Part shown: positions 26,142-35,058 of the stretch, piece after piece | Layout of the letters: the number at the start of each line of letters is the position of its first letter | Numbering within the stretch: position 1 is the first letter of the stretch | Assembly (NCBI GenBank): GCA_963997635.1 | Contig: CAXEND010000003.1 | Location: 62,001-126,000, forward strand | Direction: 5' to 3' | DNA: 64,000 nucleotides | Origin: GCA-2728135 sp002728135 | GTDB taxonomy: Bacteria > Pseudomonadota > Alphaproteobacteria > UBA828 | Position numbers and translations under genes: made by a program | Notes under the pieces: model-generated | Told to the model about the DNA's origin: nothing | Seen by the model: the letters and a program-made list of their open reading frames with translations, nothing else | Databases searched by the model: none

Positions 26142-26489
26142 ATGGATTATAAAATAAATTGCGAAAAACTCTATCAATCACTTCTTGATAAAAAAAAAGA
26201 ATTATTAACACTTTCAAAACAAACTGAGTCTGAAAGGGGGGTGGTTAGGCTTGATCAGCCAGCAGTTGGTAGGTTATCTAGAATGGATGCAATGCGAGCT
26301 CAGGCAATGGCAATTGAAACCGAGAATCGGCGCCAAATATTTATAGAAAAGATAGATTTAGCTTTAATTAGAATTAAACAGAAGACTTACGGTTTATGTG
26401 CTTCCTGTGATGGACACATAGAAAAGAAACGGTTAGAAAATGATCCTGCAGTTACTATTTGTTTTAATTGTGCAACTGATAAACAATAA
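26142..26489 (+). CDS. TraR/DksA-type zinc-finger protein
   Basis: 115 residues: an N-terminal coiled-coil (about 5-80) and a C-terminal C-A-S-C-D-x16-C-F-N-C four-cysteine zinc finger (about 87-108), including the L-C-A-S-C-D-G-H-I family pattern. DksA-like proteins enter the RNA polymerase secondary channel. DksA itself is longer (about 150) with acidic D-x-x-D-A at the coil tip; here the tip reads S-R-M-D-A-M-R-A-Q-A, which retains D-A but not the full motif. It is therefore probably a DksA-like or YbiI/TraR-like paralogue. Ends 10 bases before a convergent gene. Confidence 0.8.
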   Translation: MDYKINCEKLYQSLLDKKKELLTLSKQTESERGVVRLDQPAVGRLSRMDAMRAQAMAIETENRRQIFIEKIDLALIRIKQKTYGLCASCDGHIEKKRLENDPAVTICFNCATDKQ

Positions 26490-26499
26490 ATTTGTAAAA

Positions 26500-27252
26500 T
26501 CAACCGACTCGGGCAAGCATTCCACCATCAATAGGAAGATCATGGCCTGTTATAAAACTAGATTTTTCAGAACAGAGCCATACAACCGCTTCAGCAACTT
26601 CGTTTGCCTCTCCTATTCTCCCCATAGGAACTGCTGATGCTACGATATCAATTTTATCCTTCCAGTCAGTAATAAGTAATGGTGTATTTATAGGGCCCGG
26701 TGCTACGGAATTTATACGAATTCCTCTAGATGCGTATTCAAGTGCAGTAGCCTTAGTTAATCCTGATACAGCATGTTTTGCGGCTACATAAGCTGACCTT
26801 CCAGGATAGGCTCTCAGTCCCCATGTCGAAGATGCATTTACTATAGACCCTGATCCAGATTCAAGAATAGCAGGTATTTCATGCTTCATTGATAGGTATA
26901 CACCCCGAAAGTCAATATCCATTGTTATGTCTAAGGATTGTGTTTCTTGTTTATGGATTTCAGCAATAGGTGCCACTATGCCTGCACTATTGAAAGCTAA
27001 TTGCAATTTTCCGAATTTTCCCAATGTAGATTGTATTAGGTCAATAATTTCTTTCTCATCTGTGACGTTGGTTGTGATAAATGATGCTTTTGCGCCTTCT
27101 TGGGTCAGGTAATCGGCAGTTTGTTTTAATTTTTCTTCATTAGTATCTGCCAGCATAACTTTTGCCCCTTCATTGGCCATTGCGATGGCTGTTGCTCTTC
27201 CGATTCCTGATGCAGCACCTGTAATAAGCCCTACCTTATCTAATAAAATCAT
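26500..27252 (-). CDS. Short-chain dehydrogenase/reductase (SDR)
   Basis: Classical 250-residue SDR. The Rossmann motif is T-G-A-A-S-G-I-G (about 11-18), with N-S-A-G (normally N-N-A-G, about 88-91), catalytic Ser in N-A-S-S-T-W-G and Y-V-A-A-K (about 155-159). The cofactor-discriminating Asp in L-A-D-T-N (about 36) favours NAD+ over NADP+. C-terminal G-H-D-L-P-I-D-G-G is typical. Substrate unknown. GGAGAG precedes ATG. It is convergent with the zinc-finger gene and divergent from the acyltransferase gene at 27379. Confidence 0.88.
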   Translation of the reverse strand: MILLDKVGLITGAASGIGRATAIAMANEGAKVMLADTNEEKLKQTADYLTQEGAKASFITTNVTDEKEIIDLIQSTLGKFGKLQLAFNSAGIVAPIAEIHKQETQSLDITMDIDFRGVYLSMKHEIPAILESGSGSIVNASSTWGLRAYPGRSAYVAAKHAVSGLTKATALEYASRGIRINSVAPGPINTPLLITDWKDKIDIVASAVPMGRIGEANEVAEAVVWLCSEKSSFITGHDLPIDGGMLARVG

Positions 27253-27378
27253 TTTACTCTCCGTATGTTCTAAACAATATTCTTTTAATCATGTAACCTA
27301 CTCTTTACGTTTCATGCATAATCAAACTATGCTATTGCGAAATTATCAAATTGATCAATAAAATTTATGAGGATAGTA

Positions 27379-28467
27379 ATGGCCTTACCAGTCTTAGATC
27401 TTGGCAATGACCCTAGACTACGTGGGTGTGTGCATGGGGAAGAGCTAAAGGATGATATATCACATAATATAGATGTTTATTTAACACGATTTAAAAAACT
27501 TGGCTTTTCAATAGATAAGATCTTGGCTGAGTCAAAAAAATGGGTTCCCAAATTAAGATCTTTTGATTCTGAGTTCTTTGATGAATTGGAAGGTGTGGCT
27601 ATTGGGTCGGGATGTGACTTTACAGAAATTGTTATGCTTAATGTTCGTTATGAATTAATTATTTCGATGTTTAAACAGGCTGAAAAACATCAACAATCGG
27701 GTGCCGTGGATGGGTGTACTTCATTTGCCATTCTTCCTGAAAAAACAATATCTGGAGATACCCTGCTCGGACAGACCTGGGACTGGATACCGGGAGTGAA
27801 AACAATGATTTCCCGAGTGAAGCGGGAGGAAAAAACAAATTTTATTTGCCATGGTGAAATTGGAACAATTGGTGGGATGCAGGGGCTTAATGATGCTGGA
27901 ATTGGTGTGGTAATTAATGCAATGATGTGCACAGATGACGGAGAGAATTTATATGAGAAACCATTTAGAATAAGGGTTCGAGAAATTCTAAATTCAAAAA
28001 ATATGCATGAGGCAATACTTGCTGTTTGTGGCACAAAAAGAACTGTATCAATGAATTTTATTATTGGTCATGTCGATGGGGAAGCTATTGATCTTGAGGT
28101 GGCACCAAATAAAGAAGGTTATGTTTATCCTACAGAAGGTATATTGACACATTCTAATCATTTTTGTGGATTAGATGTAGACTCAGAGGTGGTCCGTATA
28201 TGGCCTAACACTATGTATCGTCATGAGAGGCTAAGAAGATTATTTCAACAAAGTCAGCAATTGGATGAACAAACTGCACGATATGCACTAAGTGATCATT
28301 TTGGATTTCCTCATTCTATTTGTGCTCATTTGGACACAGATGAACATGAGACAATGCAATTAGAAACCTGTAACGCCATTATTCTTTCACTTAAACATTC
28401 GAGGTTAAGTGTTACAGATGGCCAACCTTGTTCAAATAATTTTCAGGAAGTTTCGTTTAATGCATAA
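27379..28467 (+). CDS. C45-type (acyl-CoA:6-APA acyltransferase-like) Ntn hydrolase
   Basis: Homologue of fungal acyl-CoA:6-aminopenicillanate acyltransferase and peptidase family C45. Diagnostic D-G-C-T-S-F-A (Cys at about 115), where precursor self-cleavage before Cys would expose the nucleophile, is followed by L-L-G-Q-T-W-D-W (about 132-139) and G-G-M-Q-G-L-N-D-A-G-I-G-V-V-I-N near 170-186. The early R-G-C/H-G (about 16) is also shared. No signal peptide. ATG 27379 has GAGGA five to six bases upstream; an ATG at 27367 overlaps this ribosome site. Bacterial members probably act on acylated amines or amides; the substrate is unknown. Confidence 0.8.
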   Translation: MALPVLDLGNDPRLRGCVHGEELKDDISHNIDVYLTRFKKLGFSIDKILAESKKWVPKLRSFDSEFFDELEGVAIGSGCDFTEIVMLNVRYELIISMFKQAEKHQQSGAVDGCTSFAILPEKTISGDTLLGQTWDWIPGVKTMISRVKREEKTNFICHGEIGTIGGMQGLNDAGIGVVINAMMCTDDGENLYEKPFRIRVREILNSKNMHEAILAVCGTKRTVSMNFIIGHVDGEAIDLEVAPNKEGYVYPTEGILTHSNHFCGLDVDSEVVRIWPNTMYRHERLRRLFQQSQQLDEQTARYALSDHFGFPHSICAHLDTDEHETMQLETCNAIILSLKHSRLSVTDGQPCSNNFQEVSFNA

Positions 28468-28524
28468 TTTTCTTTAAAGCCTAATCTTGTGAATTAATAG
28501 TTAATTATTGAGGGTAAAGTAAAG

Positions 28525-29436
28525 ATGACATTTCCAAATAAAGACATTCAGGTATGCTTCAATCCTCACTTTGATGCAGTTTCGCTATGGATTGGTTCTT
28601 TCGGTGGAGAGAACTCACCTTGCGATATTTCACGGGGAGTATTTGCGGCAAAACGTGGTGTCCCAAGGCTATTAAATCTTTTTAAACGTTACGGTATACA
28701 AACAACATGGGGAGTAACGGGGCATTCTGTTGAAAGCTTTCCAAACATTTTCGAAAAAATTGTTGATGATGGTCATGAAATTGGCATTCACGGTTATTCT
28801 CATGAGAACCCTCTAGCAATGACAAGTAATCAAGAAGCAGATGTATTAGATAAAACTATTGATGTTATATCAAAATTTACTGGAAAACGACCAGTTGGGC
28901 ACATGGCTCCATGGTGGGAACTGAGCCCTAATACCATAGCTTTGTTACGTGAGCGTGGTATTAAATATGACAGCAGTCTAATGGAAGATGATTACCACCC
29001 ATATTGGTTGAGAGATGGAGATAGTTGGACAAAGATTGATTATAGTCAGGATGCGAAGACTTGGATGAAACCCTGGATACCAGGAAAGGAAGTTGAGCTT
29101 ATTGAACTTCCAGCAAGCTGGTGGCTAGATGATGCCCCTCCTACTATGTTCGTAAAATCATTCCCAAATAGTCATGGGTGGGTGACAGGCCGAAGTTTAG
29201 GTGAAATTTGGCAAGATCAATTTGATTGGGTCTATAGAAATCATAGTTATGCGATTTTTTTATGCACTATACATCCAGATAGTGCCGGCAAACCCCATGT
29301 TCTTATGATGTTAGAGAGGATAATTGACCATATGATGGCTCATACTGGTGTTCGAATGGTCACTATGGAGGAAATGGCAGATGATTTTTCTAAACGTTGT
29401 CCGATAGGTTCGGGTAAAGACCCTATAGACCTATGA
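28525..29436 (+). CDS. Polysaccharide-deacetylase (NodB) family hydrolase
   Basis: 303-residue carbohydrate-esterase-4-fold enzyme: F-N-P-H-F-D-A-V-S (Asp about 17, catalytic/metal), a metal-binding H-G-Y-S-H-E-N (about 89-95) and the C-terminal I-H-P-D-S-A-G-K (about 252-259). No signal peptide, so cytoplasmic. Together with P-V-G-H-M-A-P-W-W this matches the PuuE/allantoinase-like and amide-deacylating branch rather than exported chitin or peptidoglycan deacetylases. It follows the C45 gene on the same strand by 57 bases, so the two may act in one pathway on an acylated amine or cyclic amide; this is inference. Confidence 0.85.
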   Translation: MTFPNKDIQVCFNPHFDAVSLWIGSFGGENSPCDISRGVFAAKRGVPRLLNLFKRYGIQTTWGVTGHSVESFPNIFEKIVDDGHEIGIHGYSHENPLAMTSNQEADVLDKTIDVISKFTGKRPVGHMAPWWELSPNTIALLRERGIKYDSSLMEDDYHPYWLRDGDSWTKIDYSQDAKTWMKPWIPGKEVELIELPASWWLDDAPPTMFVKSFPNSHGWVTGRSLGEIWQDQFDWVYRNHSYAIFLCTIHPDSAGKPHVLMMLERIIDHMMAHTGVRMVTMEEMADDFSKRCPIGSGKDPIDL

Positions 29437-29442
29437 TATTAA

Positions 29443-29781
29443 TTAATACTCATCATGATCAATTGACTCGATCTGTTTTAAAAATTTTCTGTCCAATGGA
29501 TCAATTTTGCTAACAGAAATTCCTTCTATAACAGACCATAAATGTGAGAGATTATCTGCTAACTCTGTTTTCCCAGTTGGACCCCTAACTAAATACTTAC
29601 TATTCGCCCAATCTGATATGTTAAATCCAATTATGGATATTACGCGGTTTATTTGTTTTATTTGTTTTAGGCGTTCTAGCCTTTGAGGCTGACTATTTGA
29701 ATAAGTTATGTATTGTTCAGAGTCAGTGCCAAATTCTGACCAATGATAAGATCCCCCAAGTATCGCACAAAATCCGCACAT
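29443..29781 (-). CDS. Small protein with Cys2 N-terminus, unknown function
   Basis: 112 residues starting M-C-G-F-C-A-I-L-G-G, which resembles the N-terminal nucleophile start (M-C-G) of class II glutamine amidotransferases, but the rest of that domain is missing. The body has R-L-x-R-L-K-Q-I (about 34-41), D-W-A-N-S-K-Y-L-V-R-G-P-T-G-K-T-E (about 57-73) and a helical tail. I recall similar stand-alone short proteins in alphaproteobacteria, often near zinc-chaperone-like GTPases, but cannot name a family. Six bases separate its stop from that of the deacetylase (convergent). Confidence 0.6.
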   Translation of the reverse strand: MCGFCAILGGSYHWSEFGTDSEQYITYSNSQPQRLERLKQIKQINRVISIIGFNISDWANSKYLVRGPTGKTELADNLSHLWSVIEGISVSKIDPLDRKFLKQIESIDHDEY

Positions 29782-29998
29782 TATGACCTGACTTCCACTT
29801 TAGCATTTGAAATTGAGTAAAGATTAATTGTTAATATAGTTAATACATTAAACTTAACTTAATTCTGAGTTTTCATTTACAGAAGATCAGCTAATTATCT
29901 GTTCATCATAACTTTTTTTAATCTTACTTGATATGCGTTTGCAATTAACTAGTATTAATAACTGTTTTAATAGTAACGATCAGTTTGAGAGAGAAAAA

Positions 29999-30220
29999 AT
30001 GGACACAAATGGATCTGAGTGTATAACAATAATCGCAAAAGAATTTACTCCAGCTGCAATGGAATACCATCGTCAAAGAATGGCAGAAAAGGGTTTTACA
30101 ATTGATACACCGATAGTAAAGCATCTTTTTTTTGAAACTGACGGTTTAGGTAAACCTAAAGCATTATTCGAAGGTGAAGTCAGATATTCTGCTACTTTTG
30201 TTAAAAACAAAGTAAAATAA
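29999..30220 (+). CDS. Small hypothetical protein
   Basis: 73 residues beginning at ATG 29999 after GAGAGAGA. Composition is mixed alpha/beta, with V-K-H-L-F-F-E-T-D-G-L-G near the middle and a basic end (K-N-K-V-K). No signal peptide and no family recognised. The start could also lie farther upstream (frame open to 29933), but without a ribosome site. About 217 bases of AT-rich DNA without visible features precede it. Confidence 0.5.
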   Translation: MDTNGSECITIIAKEFTPAAMEYHRQRMAEKGFTIDTPIVKHLFFETDGLGKPKALFEGEVRYSATFVKNKVK

Positions 30221-30288
30221 AAAATCCCTTTATTCATATATCAGTATTGAAATCGAAATAGTTTACCTTTAGGTGTTAACCAGTTGCA

Positions 30289-32463
30289 CTAAGAGTTCTT
30301 AACTTTTATTCGGTATTTATGAAGTATAGGCTCGGTATATCCATTTAGCTGTTTTCTGCCTTCAAATATTAGATCGTATGCAGCTTGAAGTGCCAAATTA
30401 TTTTCTAGATCAGCCTTCATTGGGACATATAAGGGGTCAGAAGAGTTTTGTTTATCAACAATTTCTGCCATATGCCTAAGAGTTTCTATAACTTGGTTTT
30501 TCGTGCAGATTCCATGATCCAACCAATTTGCAATATGTTGGCTAGATATGCGGAGTGTAGCACGATCCTCCATAAGGCTTATATTATTAATATCAGGAAC
30601 TTTTGAACAACCAATTCCTTGGTAAATCCAACGAACTACATATCCAAGAATGCTTTGAATATTATTATTTAGTTCTTCCTGTATTTCTTTTTCGGACCAT
30701 TTTTGTTCAGTTGCAATTGGTATGTCCAATAAATCTTCTAATGAAGAGGATTCTCTGAGTTTGATTTGGTTCTGACGTTCGGTAACATCAACTAGGTGGT
30801 AATGGATTGCGTGTATAGTTGCAGCAGTTGGTGATGGAACCCACGCGGTACTTGCACCAGCCTCAGGATGTGAAATTTTATTCTTTAACATATCCCTCAT
30901 CATATCGGGCATTGCCCACATACCTTTTCCTATTTGTGCTCTTCCTTGTAGGCCACAATCTAAGCCAATATTAACATTACGATTCTCATATGATGATATC
31001 CAAGCAGTATTTTTCATTTCGTTTTTGCGGACCATTGGTCCTAGATTGCTAGAGGTATGTATTTCATCCCCAGTCCTGTCTAAAAATCCTGTATTAATAA
31101 ATACAATTCTCTCAGATGCTTCTCGTATGCATTCTTTAAGATTTAATGAGGTTCGTCTTTCCTCATCCATTATCCCCATTTTTAATGTATTAGTAGATAG
31201 GCCTAATATTTTTTCAACACCTAAAAATAGTTTATTCGAGAAAGCTACTTCTTCTGGTCCATGCATCTTCGGTTTTACAATATAAATTGATCCCTTAATA
31301 CTATTCTTGAAACATGAGTTTCCCTTTAAGTCATGCATGGCTATAAGAGAGGTAATAACAGTATCGAGAATACCCTCTGGAATTTCCTTATTATTTTCAA
31401 CCAAAATTGCATCTGTTGTCATTAGGTGACCAACATTACGAATTAACATTGTACTTCTTCCGGGTAGTGTTATTTGAGTCCCTGAGGCTGTAAGAAATGA
31501 AAGGTCAGGATTTAAGCTGCGAAATATAGTTTTACCTTCTTTTTCAAATGAGACCCTAAGCTCCCCGTTCATTAAACCAAGCCAATTTCTATAAACTGCT
31601 ACTTTGTCGTGTACATCTACTGCGGTTATAGAATCTTCACAATCCATAATTGTAGTAACTGCGGACTCAAGCTTAATATCATAAATATTGGCATTATCTT
31701 GTTTCCCAACTATATGGTTTGGGTCAAACTCAATAATAATATGTAAATTATTATTTTTTAGAAGAATTGATTTAGGTGAATTTATTGAACCATCAAAACC
31801 AACCAATTGTTGTGAATTTTTTAGCCTAGTGGTTTTATTATTTGTTAGAGTAACTAATAATTCTCCTTCTTCGATAGAATAGTTTAGTGATTCACTATGA
31901 CTTCCTTGGTCAAGTGGGATTGCTTTATCAAGAAAATTACGGCACCAAGAAATAACTTTTTCCCCTCGTTCATGGTTATAAGTCTCTAAAGGATCTATCA
32001 ATTTATCTTGAATTGCATCAGTGCCATAAAGAGCGTCGTAAAGACTACCCCATCGGGCGTTTGCTGCATTTATTGCATATCGGGGGTTTATAAGTGGAAC
32101 TACAAGTTGTGGGCCAGCTATACTACAAAATTCTTCATCGACATTTTCTGTGGAGGCATTAAATTTATCACCTTCAGGGATGATGTATCCTATATCTTTT
32201 AAGAATTCTGTGTAAGCATGCTGGTCATGATCCTCAGAGCTTTTGTTTGAATGCCATTCATTTATTTTAGTCTGGAAAAAAAACCTTTTATCAAGGATTC
32301 TTTTATTTTCTGGCATTAATTCTTTTAAAAGGTATCTGAATTCTAACCAAAATTTTTTTTCATCTATACCAGCTATGGGCAATACTTCAGATCTAATAAA
32401 ATCATAAAGTAAAGGGGAAATCGTCAGGCCATTTCGTTTTACATATTGTTCATTACCTAGCAT
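30289..32463 (-). CDS. glcB: Malate synthase G
   Basis: Condenses glyoxylate and acetyl-CoA to malate. 724 residues is the normal size of the monomeric G form (AceB-type enzymes are about 530). Landmarks: N-A-A-N-A-R-W-G-S-L-Y-D-A-L-Y-G-T-D near 133-150, I-M-D-C-E-D-S-I-T-A-V-D near 270-281 (metal Glu/Asp region), K-M-H-G-P-E-E-V and N-I-G-L-D-C-G-L-Q-G-R-A-Q-I-G-K-G-M-W (family block, about 498-516). No isocitrate lyase gene is in the window, so glyoxylate may come from glycolate or purine/allantoin-type catabolism. Start ATG has AAGG nearby. Confidence 0.95.
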   Translation of the reverse strand: MLGNEQYVKRNGLTISPLLYDFIRSEVLPIAGIDEKKFWLEFRYLLKELMPENKRILDKRFFFQTKINEWHSNKSSEDHDQHAYTEFLKDIGYIIPEGDKFNASTENVDEEFCSIAGPQLVVPLINPRYAINAANARWGSLYDALYGTDAIQDKLIDPLETYNHERGEKVISWCRNFLDKAIPLDQGSHSESLNYSIEEGELLVTLTNNKTTRLKNSQQLVGFDGSINSPKSILLKNNNLHIIIEFDPNHIVGKQDNANIYDIKLESAVTTIMDCEDSITAVDVHDKVAVYRNWLGLMNGELRVSFEKEGKTIFRSLNPDLSFLTASGTQITLPGRSTMLIRNVGHLMTTDAILVENNKEIPEGILDTVITSLIAMHDLKGNSCFKNSIKGSIYIVKPKMHGPEEVAFSNKLFLGVEKILGLSTNTLKMGIMDEERRTSLNLKECIREASERIVFINTGFLDRTGDEIHTSSNLGPMVRKNEMKNTAWISSYENRNVNIGLDCGLQGRAQIGKGMWAMPDMMRDMLKNKISHPEAGASTAWVPSPTAATIHAIHYHLVDVTERQNQIKLRESSSLEDLLDIPIATEQKWSEKEIQEELNNNIQSILGYVVRWIYQGIGCSKVPDINNISLMEDRATLRISSQHIANWLDHGICTKNQVIETLRHMAEIVDKQNSSDPLYVPMKADLENNLALQAAYDLIFEGRKQLNGYTEPILHKYRIKVKNS

Positions 32464-32668
32464 AGCCTTAATATCCTTATCCTTATATATGTATTATCCC
32501 TACTTGTTCTCTATAGTTTATAAGGGCAACACAAAAATTTAATTATTTTCCGGATAAATAATTAAGATTATTAATTTATAACTATTTCTTCAATAAGATG
32601 GATTATTACATTACTCTATAGAATTATAAACCCATGCTACGTGATAACTGAATATTTGTGAGGAAACG

Positions 32669-34072
32669 ATGGATGATATCCCCTTTTTAGGTCTTGTAGA
32701 AGTAGGTAAAAATATTCAAAGCGGAAAAGTCAGTTCTGAGGAAGTTACACAAACGATACTTGAACGTATAGACAAGCTTGATGATATTTACTCATCCTAT
32801 GCTCTGGTTATGAAGGAGAGTGCGTTATCAGAGGCAAAAAAAGCAGATGAGGAAATTAAGGCTGGCAAGATTAGGGGTGCTCTTCACGGAGTACCTATAG
32901 CAGTAAAAGACCTTTGTGATACAGAAGGTATAATCACATCTTGCGGAATGCCGATGTTTAATAATCGTGTGCCTTCTAGAGATTCGACAGTGGTTGCAAG
33001 ATTAAGAGGTGCTGGTGCAATAATTGTTGGTAAATTACAAATGACTGAAGGTGCATTAGCCATGCATCATCCTGATATAGTTCCACCTGTAAATCCTTGG
33101 GTAAAGAATCGTTGGTCTGGTGCATCTTCAAGCGGTTCAGGCGTGTCTGTGGCTGCAGGTCTAACTTACGGATCATTAGGAAGTGATACAGGTGGCTCAA
33201 TACGTTTTCCATCTCTTTGTAACGGTATAGTTGGTCTTAAAGGAACTTGGGGTCGCGTAAGTCGTTTTGGTGTATTCCCGCTTTCAGATACTCTGGATCA
33301 CGTGGGGCCAATGGCACGTAAAGTAGAAGATGTAGCAGCAATGATGGGTGTTATTGCCGGAATCGATGAACAAGATTCAACCACCCTTCCAGACAAGGTA
33401 CCTAATTACCTTGGAGAGGTTAGTAGTGGTGTTTCAGGCGTAAGAGTTGGTATTGATTACAAATATATTAACAACAATACAGATGACAAAATACTAAATG
33501 CGGCTAGGGCCTGTATAGAAGCTCTGAAGAGTGGGGGTGCTGAGATTATAGAAATTGAAATGCCGCAAACTAATAATGCTGTTAAGGGCTGGGTGCCATT
33601 ATGTGTAGCAGAAGCAATTATTGCACATAAGGATACTTTCCCAGTTCGTTCGGATGAGTATTCTGAGACGCTTAAGGGATTCCTCCAAGCTGGAGAAGAT
33701 GTTACTGGAGCTGAATATGCACAAGCAACTATTCATCGACGGGAACTATCTGGTGCCATAGATTTGTTACATAAACAAGTTGATTTGATAGTAACGCTGA
33801 CTTTACCTCAGCCAATACCAACTGTAGAAGAATTTAGTAAAATTGGTGAAGATGCAGAAGCAGTAGAAAGGTTAATTGAATATACTAGTATTGCTGACCT
33901 AACTGGAAATCCAACTATATCTCTTCCTGCTGGTTTTGATAATAATGGTGCACCAATTGGTATTCAATTAATGGGTCCTGCATTAGGAGAAAGTCTTCTA
34001 TGCCGTGCGGGCTATGTATTCCAAAAAGCATATGACTGGTCTGAGTTTAAGCCTGAGCAGAGTGAAATTTAA
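32669..34072 (+). CDS. Amidase (amidase-signature family)
   Basis: 467-residue amidase-signature hydrolase. The Ser-cisSer-Lys triad is visible: Lys80 (P-I-A-V-K-D-L), Ser153 in G-A-S-S-S-G-S-G, and nucleophile Ser177 in G-S-D-T-G-G-S-I-R. It resembles GatA, but gatB and gatC are not adjacent and the position beside PxpCBA suggests a catabolic amidase. GAGGAAAC precedes ATG. Its last four bases overlap the tail of the convergent pxpC gene. Substrate unknown; cytoplasmic. Confidence 0.88.
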   Translation: MDDIPFLGLVEVGKNIQSGKVSSEEVTQTILERIDKLDDIYSSYALVMKESALSEAKKADEEIKAGKIRGALHGVPIAVKDLCDTEGIITSCGMPMFNNRVPSRDSTVVARLRGAGAIIVGKLQMTEGALAMHHPDIVPPVNPWVKNRWSGASSSGSGVSVAAGLTYGSLGSDTGGSIRFPSLCNGIVGLKGTWGRVSRFGVFPLSDTLDHVGPMARKVEDVAAMMGVIAGIDEQDSTTLPDKVPNYLGEVSSGVSGVRVGIDYKYINNNTDDKILNAARACIEALKSGGAEIIEIEMPQTNNAVKGWVPLCVAEAIIAHKDTFPVRSDEYSETLKGFLQAGEDVTGAEYAQATIHRRELSGAIDLLHKQVDLIVTLTLPQPIPTVEEFSKIGEDAEAVERLIEYTSIADLTGNPTISLPAGFDNNGAPIGIQLMGPALGESLLCRAGYVFQKAYDWSEFKPEQSEI

Positions 34073-35058
34073 TCACCTAATTTTCGAAGGTTTTTTGTCT
34101 GGCAAATTTCATTTATTTCATGACGTTTAGACTGTGATTGTTGAACAGAAACTGCTTTAAACTTGAAAATCTCATGGGGTCGTGCCTGGCCTACTTTGGA
34201 AAATTCTGAACTTGGTACTGTAAACGGAACAATAAATCCACCACCTGTAAGACCTTCGTGCAAGAGGACAACAGGAGTATCGCCGCATAAATTAATACCT
34301 CCAACAGGATATCCGATATCAACACAGTTTGATGGATGAGATCCATGTTCAGGGGCTTTATCTATTGCTCGAGAAGAAAAATCTAATGGTGGTCCCTCTA
34401 AACGAACTCCCATTCTGTTTGATCTTGGAGAGACAATCCACTCGCTATTAATGAACAATTGATGTCCTTGATCTGAAATCCAATCATCGCATGGGCCAAC
34501 AACCATCTCAATTTCCCAATATTTTTCTTTAGCTTTTGGAGGGCGTATCAATTCTGGGGTGGTAAATTTCTGAGTTTGAGTTGATGAATGTATATTTATT
34601 TCGTCATTGATCTCTAGTTTTCTTCCGTTTATTCCTCCTGCTTGTGCCATTGTATGAGTAGAGCATGACCCAAGAAAAGGTTTAGCAATAATACCTCCAG
34701 AAAAAGCTATATAAGTTCTAGCTCCAGATATAGCAGAACCTAGAGCTAATCTCTGGCCAGCAGATGCCTCAAGAGTTTGCCAGCAAGGAATCGATTTTCC
34801 ATCAAGCGTGGCTTGCATATTCGCACCAGTAAGTGCAAATAATTGATCACTTTCAAAAAGTAAGGTGGGACCTATGAACTGGGCTTCTAGGCCAGGAGCT
34901 CCGGGTTTATTTCCAACTAGCAGGTTTGCTAGTCTAAAAGACCAATGGTCAATGGCACCTGAGTGATTGAATCCATATCTGAAAGCACCTTTTAAACCTG
35001 GCCAGTCCTGAACTGTGGTTTCCAATCCTGGTTTTATGACTCGAATAGTTCTAGACAT
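34069..35058 (-). CDS. pxpC: 5-oxoprolinase subunit C (PxpC/KipA-like, biotin-dependent carboxyltransferase fold)
   Basis: Component of ATP-dependent 5-oxoprolinase PxpABC, which opens 5-oxoproline to glutamate. 329 residues with V-I-K-P-G-L-E-T-T-V-Q-D (about 6-17), H-S-G-A-I-D-H-W-S-F-R-L-A-N-L-L-V-G-N (about 32-50), L-A-L-T-G-A (residues near 75) and the end motif G-Y-P-V-G-G-I-N-L-C-G-D-T-P-V (about 249-263). These are shared with allophanate hydrolase subunit 2. The start shares one base with the pxpB stop. No biotin or biotin-carrier domain is present. Confidence 0.9.
   Translation of the reverse strand: MSRTIRVIKPGLETTVQDWPGLKGAFRYGFNHSGAIDHWSFRLANLLVGNKPGAPGLEAQFIGPTLLFESDQLFALTGANMQATLDGKSIPCWQTLEASAGQRLALGSAISGARTYIAFSGGIIAKPFLGSCSTHTMAQAGGINGRKLEINDEINIHSSTQTQKFTTPELIRPPKAKEKYWEIEMVVGPCDDWISDQGHQLFINSEWIVSPRSNRMGVRLEGPPLDFSSRAIDKAPEHGSHPSNCVDIGYPVGGINLCGDTPVVLLHEGLTGGGFIVPFTVPSSEFSKVGQARPHEIFKFKAVSVQQSQSKRHEINEICQTKNLRKLGD

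Noticed and set aside
32669..34072. The amidase as GatA of the Glu-tRNA amidotransferase
   Set aside because: gatC and gatB are not adjacent, and the neighbours are catabolic pxp genes.
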